A DNA stretch of 6,597 nucleotides. It comes from Balneolales bacterium. GTDB taxonomy: Bacteria > Bacteroidota > Rhodothermia > Balneolales > Natronogracilivirgulaceae. Positions within the stretch are counted from its first letter, which is position 1. Every line of letters begins with the position of its first letter. The stretch spans positions 1 to 6,597 of the forward strand of contig SLQI01000070.1 in assembly GCA_007131535.1 (NCBI GenBank). The letters are read 5' to 3'. Position numbers and translations under genes: made by a program. Under the pieces are notes generated by a model, which was not told where the DNA came from, did no database searches, and saw only the letters and a program-made list of their open reading frames with translations. Shown here one piece after another: positions 1-4,562 of this stretch.

Positions 1-530
1 ACCGGGATGAACGGAAAGACGGCGGGGCTCCCATTTTTGCCGAAACTATTTACCAGTTACGGGATGCCATTCCCGGTGTAACAATTGAGGTGCTTATTCC
101 GGATTTCAGAGGGCTTTGGGATGCTCTTCAGATTGTAATAGACGCCAAGCCGGAAGTGATGAACCACAACCTTGAAACTGTCCCGAGTCTATACCGGCAG
201 GTGCGGCCGCAAGCTAACTACGAGCGGTCACTTGAACTGCTGAAAATATGCAAAGATCAAGGCTTGCGGACCAAGACCGGCATCATGGTCGGTTTCGGTG
301 AGCAACCCGGTGAAGTCTTTAAACTGATGGATGACTGTGTTGATGTCGGCCTCAATGTGTTGACTATCGGCCAGTATATGCAGCCCACCAAAATGCATCT
401 CGACGTTCAGGAGTGGGTACATCCGGATGTTTTTGCCAATTATAAAGAAGTTGGTGAAAGTAAAGGAATCGAACATGTAGAAAGCGGTCCGCTGGTGAGG
501 TCATCTTACCATGCCGAGAAACATGTTTAA
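1..530 (+). CDS. lipA: Lipoyl synthase, C-terminal part (5' end outside window)
   Basis: This radical-SAM enzyme inserts two sulfur atoms into protein-bound octanoyl groups to make the lipoyl cofactor of pyruvate and 2-oxoglutarate dehydrogenases and the glycine cleavage system. The reading frame is open from base 3 and gives 175 visible residues, against about 290-310 for the family, so the N-terminal cluster-binding cysteines lie upstream of the window. Visible LipA signatures, in order, are RDERKDGGA, IEVLIPDFRG, NHNLETVPSLY, KTGIMVGFGE and IGQYMQPTKMHL, then the C-terminal RSSYHAE. In the family a serine of that RSSY motif ligates the auxiliary [4Fe-4S] cluster that is consumed as sulfur donor. 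The protein ends normally at TAA 528-530, just before a hairpin terminator. No frameshift or stop is seen in the visible part. Identification is firm; only the start is missing. Confidence 0.96.
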   Translation, partial: RDERKDGGAPIFAETIYQLRDAIPGVTIEVLIPDFRGLWDALQIVIDAKPEVMNHNLETVPSLYRQVRPQANYERSLELLKICKDQGLRTKTGIMVGFGEQPGEVFKLMDDCVDVGLNVLTIGQYMQPTKMHLDVQEWVHPDVFANYKEVGESKGIEHVESGPLVRSSYHAEKHV

Positions 531-545
531 TTATTTTTTTGGGCT

Positions 546-594
546 CGCAACGGTCCTGTCCATTCGGTCGGGACCGTTGCGGCTTAGTTTTATT
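546..594 (+). terminator. Probable intrinsic terminator after lipA
   Basis: An 11-base perfect stem, CGCAACGGTCC (546-556) with GGACCGTTGCG (571-581), closes over a 14-base interval that can pair further (560-561 with 566-567 around ATTC). A modest T-rich stretch (TTAGTTTTATT, 584-594) follows. It lies 15 bases after the lipA stop and before plsY, where a transcript end is expected. The T tract is weak and interrupted, so efficiency is uncertain. On the minus strand no U-run would follow, so it reads as a + strand terminator. Confidence 0.75.
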
Positions 595-754
595 AAAGGG
601 TGAGTGTTGGAAAATTTATTTAGGTTATTGATGATGTATTAAGAGAACCCTTTTAAAAACAGCAGGGTGCAGAAATCAAAACATTCATCTTAAAGAACCT
701 CCTGCACTGAATTAAACCAATACCGGTAACAGCTAAACCTATTCAAACAAATAA

Positions 755-1447
755 GTGACTACAGGATTATTTACAACCGTTGTACTGAGCTACTTTCTGG
801 GAGCCATACCTACTTCTATTTGGATTGGTAAGCTTCTGCAGGGGGTGGATGTTCGCAATTATGGAAGTGGTAATGCCGGGGCTACCAATACCTTTCGCAT
901 TCTGGGATGGAAGGCGGGCTCGCTGGTGGCTGCTATAGATTTACTGAAAGGTTTTTCCGCGGCATACTTTATCAGCAGTCTGGGGTTCAATATTGCCGGT
1001 CAGCCGCCGGTAATGTTTGGTGCGGAGGCATTTACGCTTTTTCAACTGATTGCCGGAACCATAGCAGTACTGGGCCACATGTTTCCGGTATATGCCGGTT
1101 TCAAGGGGGGTAAAGGAGTGATCACGGCCGCCGGTATGTTGTTCGCGATTGAGCCGATATCCATTACCATCACATTGATAGTTTTTTTGACAGTATTATT
1201 TACAACGCGTTACGTATCACTGGGTTCTATAGCAGGATCGATTACTTATCCGTTATTATTATTGCTGCTGCGAACCTATTTTGAAATGGACATCGCAAAT
1301 ACGCTGATTTTCTTTACAACCGTAATTGCATTAATCATTATTTACAAACATCGCAGTAATATTCAACGCCTGCTCAACGGCAACGAAAACCGCATTAGTA
1401 GTTTCAAACCATCAAAGGGCAGGATAAATGAGGAACAACTGACGTGA
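755..1447 (+). CDS. plsY: Glycerol-3-phosphate acyltransferase PlsY (acyl-phosphate dependent)
   Basis: PlsY is an integral membrane enzyme that transfers an acyl group from acyl-phosphate to sn-glycerol-3-phosphate, making lysophosphatidic acid, the first committed step of phospholipid synthesis in most bacteria. The 230 residues are mostly hydrophobic, with segments near 5-28, 55-76, 95-115, 128-150, 156-173 and 180-197. All three family motifs are present: GSGNAGATN (37-45), GHMFPVYAGFKGGKGV (107-122) and RYVSLGSI (152-159). The conserved tail KHRSNIQRLLNG is also there. The GTG start is favoured because an in-frame TAA (752-754) lies directly before it, and the protein then begins at the usual distance from the first membrane segment. 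No Shine-Dalgarno sequence is seen. The gene follows a 224-base gap after lipA in which I find no clear promoter. Its stop overlaps the gpsA start by four bases (GTGA). Confidence 0.96.
   Translation: MTTGLFTTVVLSYFLGAIPTSIWIGKLLQGVDVRNYGSGNAGATNTFRILGWKAGSLVAAIDLLKGFSAAYFISSLGFNIAGQPPVMFGAEAFTLFQLIAGTIAVLGHMFPVYAGFKGGKGVITAAGMLFAIEPISITITLIVFLTVLFTTRYVSLGSIAGSITYPLLLLLLRTYFEMDIANTLIFFTTVIALIIIYKHRSNIQRLLNGNENRISSFKPSKGRINEEQLT
1430..1446 (+). promoter_or_regulatory. Shine-Dalgarno-like GAGGA and GTG start inside the end of plsY
   Basis: GAGGA at 1430-1434 lies nine bases before the gpsA GTG (1444-1446). It is the only convincing purine-rich ribosome-binding candidate in the window. Because the gpsA start overlaps the plsY stop as GTGA (1444-1447), re-initiation by ribosomes finishing plsY is the likely route of translation. 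The GAGGA may be incidental, since it also encodes the last residues of PlsY. Confidence 0.4.
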
Positions 1448-2448
1448 AAACAGCAGTAATCGGAGCCGGAAGCTGGGGAACGGCACTTGCAATTGTACTT
1501 GCTGATGCCGGTCATGAAGTACGGCTATGGGCCCGGGAGGCCAAAATTGTGGATTCCGTTAATAAAGAACGGAGGAATCCTACCTACTTAAAATCGGTAA
1601 CTTTACCGGATCAGATTACGGCATACGCTTCAGCCAAAGAATGTTGCCGGGGTTGCGAACTTATTATAATGGCAACCCCCTCCCATACCATGAGAGATGT
1701 CGGTTCCTACTTAGCTGCTGACCTTGAGCCGGATGCTGTAGTAGTTTCGGTTGCCAAAGGAATCGAGCTGGAAGGGTTTAATACCATGACCAAAGTGCTT
1801 GAAGAGGCGCTGGACGGTTATATTCCACCGGAACAAATCGGTGTTCTTTCCGGGCCGACACATGCCGAAGAGGTGGCAATGCGTAAACCGGCAGCCATTG
1901 TCGCCTCCTCAATTGACCGAAACACGGCGGAATTTATCCAGGCCAACGTGATGACTCCTATGCTCCGGGTTTATATCAATCCGGATGTAATCGGGGTTGA
2001 AATTGGCGGCTCGGTTAAGAATATTATGGCTATAGCTACCGGCATAATTGACGGGGCTGAACTCGGTGACAACGCAGCTGCCGGTCTGATTACCCGCAGC
2101 CTTGCCGAAATCAAACGGTTTGGCATGGCACTTGGAGCTCGGGAGGAAACCTTTAACGGACTGGCCGGTATCGGGGACTTGGTGGTTACCTGTACCAGCC
2201 GACATAGTCGTAACCGGCATGTGGGTTTTGAAATCGGCAAAGGCAAAAAGCTCGATGAAATTATTGAAAAAATGGATATGGTTGCCGAAGGAGTAAAAAC
2301 CACACGATCTGTTAAAGAGTGGGCACACTCATTGGGCATAGAAATGCCGATAACCGAAAGTGTTTATCAGGTACTTTTTGAAGACGTTAGACCTCAACAG
2401 GCCGTTTATGAACTTATGACACGAGAGCCTAAAGAGGAAGCGTGTTGA
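1444..2448 (+). CDS. gpsA: NAD(P)-dependent glycerol-3-phosphate dehydrogenase
   Basis: GpsA is a cytosolic enzyme that reduces dihydroxyacetone phosphate to sn-glycerol-3-phosphate, the backbone for phospholipids and the substrate of PlsY encoded just upstream. At 334 residues it has the normal family length. The Rossmann motif GAGSWG is at 7-12. A conserved lysine sits in SVAKGIE (K105), and the family signature SGPTHAEEVA is at 136-145. The catalytic lysine lies in GGSVKN (K192). The C-terminal domain shows GLAGIGDLVVTC (239-250) and SRNRHVGFEIGKG (255-267). The GTG start places the Rossmann strand at the very N-terminus as in homologues, and it overlaps the plsY stop by four bases. This tight coupling fits co-expression of the two steps. 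The gene ends at TGA 2446-2448, and nothing in it appears damaged. Confidence 0.97.
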   Translation: MKTAVIGAGSWGTALAIVLADAGHEVRLWAREAKIVDSVNKERRNPTYLKSVTLPDQITAYASAKECCRGCELIIMATPSHTMRDVGSYLAADLEPDAVVVSVAKGIELEGFNTMTKVLEEALDGYIPPEQIGVLSGPTHAEEVAMRKPAAIVASSIDRNTAEFIQANVMTPMLRVYINPDVIGVEIGGSVKNIMAIATGIIDGAELGDNAAAGLITRSLAEIKRFGMALGAREETFNGLAGIGDLVVTCTSRHSRNRHVGFEIGKGKKLDEIIEKMDMVAEGVKTTRSVKEWAHSLGIEMPITESVYQVLFEDVRPQQAVYELMTREPKEEAC

Positions 2449-2530
2449 TTTAGTGATCATAACCGGTACCTCCGGTATGATGAAATTTTTGTTCTTAAAC
2501 TCTGCTATTATGAGACCATCAAATTCAGCA

Positions 2531-3169
2531 ATGTCTCTGAATGATCTCAAGCATCTGGTGCGAATCGGTGAAGGAATGTTTCTTGAGTTTAAACGAACGG
2601 TATCTTCGCCTGAAAAAATTGCCAGAGAAATCTCAGCTTTCGCAAACACCAATGGAGGTACCCTGTTGGTCGGAGTGGATGATAACAAATCGCTATACGG
2701 TGTAGAAAGCTATTATGAGCAGGAATTTTTACTGGAACAGGCCGCCCGTGATTACTGCAGCCCCGCTTTAGATTATCAACTGGAGTTCGTTCCTTATCGG
2801 AAACGCGAGATCATGTTGATGAAAGTGCCGGAAGCCGTTGATAAACCGGTGTATGTCAAAAATGGTAAGCGAAATAAAGTATTTGTACGTAAGGATGATA
2901 AGAGCATCCGTGCTAACAGAGAAACAATTGAGGTATTAAAGCGCTCGGTAAATCAGGAGGGTGTGACGTTTGAATACGGCCCCAAAGAACAAAAACTGAT
3001 GCGCTACCTAAGCGAATACGAAAGAATAACCGTCGGAGAATATTCCAGAATCGCCAATATCAGTATGCGGCACGCCTCCAAGACCCTGGTTGATTTGACC
3101 TCAGCCGGAATACTTGAGCTGTTCCCTTCCGAACGGAACGACTATTTCACTCTGGCCCAGCCTTCCTGA
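2531..3169 (+). CDS. AlbA_2 (Schlafen-type) domain protein with C-terminal winged helix
   Basis: With the ATG at 2531 the protein has 212 residues. Residues about 12-128 match the AlbA_2 fold (formerly AAA_4), a nucleic-acid-binding domain family. Visible marks are GEGMFLEFKRT (13-23), ISAFANTNGG (34-43), LLVGVDDN (45-52) and FVRKDDKSIRANR (118-130). Residues about 148-210 look like a winged helix-turn-helix: a helical stretch, then VGEYSRIANISMRHASKTL and SAGILELFP. The C-terminal ATPase-like domain found in many AlbA_2 proteins is absent. Relatives are often called 'ATP-binding protein', but I see no nucleotide-binding motif to support that name. The frame also opens at GTG 2453 and ATG 2477, 2480 and 2510. 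I prefer 2531 because the earlier residues do not look like the domain. It follows gpsA by 82 bases on the same strand. A DNA- or RNA-binding regulatory role is plausible but inferred. Confidence 0.8.
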   Translation: MSLNDLKHLVRIGEGMFLEFKRTVSSPEKIAREISAFANTNGGTLLVGVDDNKSLYGVESYYEQEFLLEQAARDYCSPALDYQLEFVPYRKREIMLMKVPEAVDKPVYVKNGKRNKVFVRKDDKSIRANRETIEVLKRSVNQEGVTFEYGPKEQKLMRYLSEYERITVGEYSRIANISMRHASKTLVDLTSAGILELFPSERNDYFTLAQPS

Positions 3170-3244
3170 GTTTGCTGTAGCGTCCGACATTACTGCCCAT
3201 TCATTTAATTTGCCATTCCGTATGATATAGAGCAAGCATTCGCG

Positions 3245-3276
3245 TTGATAGGGACGGGGTGAATTTGTTATATTTG
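3245..3276 (+). promoter_or_regulatory. Bacteroidota-type promoter for the iron-sulfur carrier gene
   Basis: TATATTTG at 3269-3276 matches the -7 consensus TAnnTTTG exactly. A TTG at 3245-3247 lies 21 bases upstream, within the usual distance for the -33 element. Transcription would start near 3283 and give a leader of about 24 bases before the ATG at 3307. The site sits in the only gap between the AlbA_2 gene and the next gene, which supports it. Confidence 0.6.
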
Positions 3277-3306
3277 GACTCAATTTAAATAACGCGAGAT
3301 AATTTT

Positions 3307-3657
3307 ATGGCTACCGACACCCAACAACACTCCATTATTCAACTAACCGACCGTGCCGTGCGGCAAATTGCAGATATCCGCCGGAAGGAGCAGATTCCGG
3401 AAGATCAGTACTTGAGGGTCGGTGTAAAAGGCGGAGGCTGTGCCGGAATGAGTTATGAACTCGGTTTTGATCATAAAACCGAAAACGATGAATTGGAAAC
3501 CATCAATGGGGTTGAGGTGATTATTGATAAACGCCACGTACTCTATCTCGCAGGAATCCAGGTTGATTTCAAAGACGGGCTGGACGCACGCGGATTTACG
3601 TTTGAAAACCCCAATGCTTCCAGTACTTGCGGGTGTGGCATTTCATTCAGCGCCTGA
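3307..3657 (+). CDS. A-type iron-sulfur carrier protein (IscA/SufA/ErpA family)
   Basis: This small cytosolic protein binds an iron-sulfur cluster, or iron, and passes it to target enzymes. The 116 residues span a single HesB/IscA domain. The three conserved cysteines are present: C45 in GGGCAGMSYEL, and C108 and C110 in the C-terminal STCGCGISF. The rest of the domain pattern, VGVKGGG and NGVEVIID and DFKDGLDARGFTFENPNA, is intact. I cannot decide between the IscA, SufA and ErpA subgroups from sequence alone, so no symbol is given. The ATG is preceded by an AT-rich leader without a Shine-Dalgarno sequence and by a probable promoter. No isc or suf genes adjoin it, so it is likely a single-gene transcript. 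Client enzymes such as LipA, encoded 2.8 kb upstream, need such carriers, but the distance makes a direct operon link unlikely. Confidence 0.93.
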   Translation: MATDTQQHSIIQLTDRAVRQIADIRRKEQIPEDQYLRVGVKGGGCAGMSYELGFDHKTENDELETINGVEVIIDKRHVLYLAGIQVDFKDGLDARGFTFENPNASSTCGCGISFSA

Positions 3658-3698
3658 CTGCTTCACGGGCTGAATACTCTCCTTTTTAAAAATGCAGA

Positions 3699-3731
3699 AA
3701 CCGCGGATTTTCGCGGATTAGCACGGGTTTT
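3699..3731. repeat. Degenerate tandem repeat with small hairpin (CGCGGATT type)
   Basis: Three imperfect units of about 10-11 bases follow one another: CCGCGGATTTT (3701-3711), CGCGGATTAG (3712-3721) and CACGGGTTTT (3722-3731). The first two can also fold, with CCGCG (3701-3705) pairing to CGCGG (3712-3716) around a six-base loop. From memory, similar CGCGGATT/CACGGATT strings recur in intergenic DNA of many unrelated bacteria. I cannot check that here, and no function is claimed. Confidence 0.45.
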
Positions 3732-3777
3732 AATAACCGCTCCAAAGCCTGGCGCCGGGACTCAAATTACATAATTA

Positions 3778-3843
3778 CTGAGTTCGAACTCAGGTAAATA
3801 ATCCATATATATCCATAAAATAGCCCCGGCAACCTGAGTTCGA
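3778..3843. repeat. 16-base perfect palindrome with further arm copy in inverted and direct orientation
   Basis: CTGAGTTCGAACTCAG at 3778-3793 is its own reverse complement. The arm CCTGAGTTCGA recurs at 3833-3843. It is the exact inverse of TCGAACTCAGG at 3784-3794, giving an 11-base inverted repeat around a 38-base AT-rich spacer. It also repeats CTGAGTTCGA (3778-3787) directly. The arrangement allows two alternative hairpins. It could be a protein-binding palindrome, the end of a decayed insertion element, or a genome-wide intergenic repeat. The window alone cannot decide. Confidence 0.6.
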
Positions 3844-3970
3844 TTCTAAATTTTTTGAAGACCAGACGGTGGCTTTGGATAAATGTAATGTCTGTTGCTG
3901 GTTTGAAAAATTAATCAATTTACAGATACGTACCGGTTTGATACAATATAGGTATCGCAACGCTTTATGT

Positions 3971-4017
3971 AAGCTGATACAGGTTGACAACCTAAAACTG
4001 TTGTCAGTTTTCAGCTT
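3971..4017. repeat. Two-part hairpin next to the REP-like element
   Basis: The outer stem pairs AAGCTGA (3971-3977) with TCAGCTT (4011-4017). The inner stem pairs TGACAAC (3985-3991) with GTTGTCA (4000-4006) around the loop CTAAAACT. An asymmetric internal loop separates them, and two G-T pairs could partly close it. No T-run follows on either strand, so it does not look like an intrinsic terminator. It ends seven bases before the 235-base element and could be a separate repeat or a structured RNA. Confidence 0.45.
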
Positions 4018-4024
4018 CGCACCC

Positions 4025-4094
4025 ATCCATTTCCGTTGACTTCAGTTAACGGTTAAGCGCCTCCCCCCTCATATAAACGCGGAGCTTTAGCCCC
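4025..4094. repeat. Left double-hairpin module of the REP-like element
   Basis: The outer hairpin pairs CCGTTGAC (4033-4040) with GTTAACGG (4045-4052) around TTCA, with every position paired and one G-T wobble. The inner hairpin pairs GGAGC (4081-4085) with GCCCC (4090-4094) around TTTA, with one A-C mismatch. A C-rich stretch (CTCCCCCCTC, 4061-4070) lies between the hairpins. This arm is more degenerate and AT-richer than the right arm. Confidence 0.6.
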
Positions 4095-4194
4095 ACTCCT
4101 TTCCGTTCCTGCTTCACAATTCCAGTCATCCCTCTTTTCAAACCGAGGTATCCCTACATGGAAGGATTTTCAATATATGTCTACCTACCATATC

Positions 4195-4259
4195 GGGGCT
4201 AAAGCCCCATAACTTTGTGGGAGCTGTACAACCGTCGGCTGAAGCCGACGGAAATGGAT
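4195..4259. repeat. Right double-hairpin module of the REP-like element
   Basis: The inner hairpin pairs GGGGC (4195-4199) with GCCCC (4204-4208) around TAAA. The outer hairpin pairs CCGTCGGC (4232-4239) with GCCGACGG (4244-4251) around TGAA; both stems are perfect. The outer hairpin is followed by AAATGGAT (4252-4259), the inverted counterpart of the left edge. The sequence is cleaner than the left arm and would make the better query for finding other copies. Confidence 0.65.
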
Positions 4260-4489
4260 CCTGCCTGATTAGCTACCCTACAAAAGTTATCCCGTAATAA
4301 GTTGTGGCACAAAGCATTATAGGATAATTGTAAACTTTTAGTCGGACAGCAGTGTAAGCAAATATTAATCGAACTGAGGTCGGCCAGTTTTTTCCATTGG
4401 ACCTGCGTAGTTCAAAAAACATTATTACGGCTACAAGAAGCGGGAAATTGATCCGTGATTCTCTTACCTTACCAATCACATTTTAGCGG

Positions 4490-4520
4490 TTAGGCTTCAC
4501 TTCCAGCCATCTTAGCTTTG
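4490..4520 (+). promoter_or_regulatory. Possible promoter for lysC-dapB
   Basis: TAGCTTTG at 4513-4520 fits the -7 consensus TAnnTTTG. The upstream element is poor: TTA at 4490-4492 stands where TTG is expected, 20 bases away. A start near 4527 would give a leader of about 35 bases. The site falls inside a 7-base inverted repeat (GGCTTCA 4493-4499, TGAAGCC 4519-4525). A sigma-70-like TATACT lies at 4530-4535 but lacks a matching -35. The position before a two-gene operon is right, but the match is weak. Confidence 0.35.
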
Positions 4521-4562
4521 AAGCCGGATTATACTAAGTCTGCTTAAAAATTATCAGCACTC

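Larger units (their letters stand above)
4025..4259. mobile_element. REP/BIME-like inverted-repeat element (non-autonomous)
   Basis: Bases 4025-4052 and the reverse complement of 4232-4259 agree at 23 of 28 positions, sharing ATCCATTTCCGT at the outer ends. Further in, 4081-4094 and the reverse complement of 4195-4208 agree at 13 of 14. The stretch between the two hairpins of each arm is also partly similar (both continue ACGGTT and later CTCCC). The whole is a pair of double-hairpin modules facing each other around a core of about 100 bases (4095-4194) with no open frame of note. Known REP doublets mobilised by RAYT transposases have this general form. No transposase gene and no clear target-site duplication are seen, so mobility is inferred. 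A MITE of another family is an alternative. Confidence 0.6.
3658..4562. other. Gene-free, AT-rich, repeat-dense interval between the Fe-S carrier gene and lysC
   Basis: I find no credible gene in these 905 bases. The open frames on the minus strand (about 3790-4026 and 4273-4479) match no family I know. One of them runs straight through the repeats described separately. The stretch is visibly AT-richer than the flanking genes. It contains, in order, a degenerate tandem repeat, a palindrome cluster, a two-part hairpin and a 235-base inverted-repeat element. From 4260 to about 4485 I see nothing beyond AT-rich sequence and one near-copy of the palindrome arm (TCGAACTGAGG, 4369-4379). The last 75 bases probably hold the lysC promoter. 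No clear terminator follows the carrier gene. No tRNA, riboswitch or CRISPR array was recognised. Confidence 0.7.

Noticed and set aside
667..707. Inverted repeat GTGCAG/CTGCAC upstream of plsY
   Set aside because: Six pairs around a 29-base spacer is within what chance produces, with no supporting signal.
1909..2339. Long minus-strand frames inside gpsA
   Set aside because: They are antisense to a clearly intact gpsA and show no protein family features. Similar antisense frames lie in lysC (5013-5441, 5552-5977) and dapB (6300-6566) and are rejected for the same reason.
2462..2492. Terminator after gpsA (ACCGG/CCGGT hairpin)
   Set aside because: The stem is only five pairs, and the following T-run is separated and interrupted; it is too weak to call.
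3778..3793. tRNA T-arm-like GAGTTCGAACTC, possibly a tRNA or an attachment-site remnant
   Set aside because: The pairing leaves a six-base, not seven-base, loop, and no acceptor, D or anticodon arms can be found upstream.
3790..4026. Minus-strand open frame of 78 codons
   Set aside because: It matches no family I recognise, is rich in Lys, Asn, Ser and Cys unlike the neighbouring proteins, and runs through the hairpin at 3971-4017 and the palindrome cluster. It is most likely a chance frame within repeat DNA.
4210..4217. TAACTTTG as a promoter -7 element
   Set aside because: It lies within the REP-like element between hairpins, has no upstream TTG at the right distance, and no gene starts nearby.
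4273..4479. Minus-strand open frame of 68 codons before lysC
   Set aside because: No domain, no convincing ribosome-binding or promoter context, and low-complexity AT-rich DNA where such frames arise by chance.
4260..4562. Lysine riboswitch or peptide-leader attenuator upstream of lysC
   Set aside because: I looked for the conserved lysine-riboswitch core and for a short Lys-rich leader frame followed by a terminator, and saw neither.
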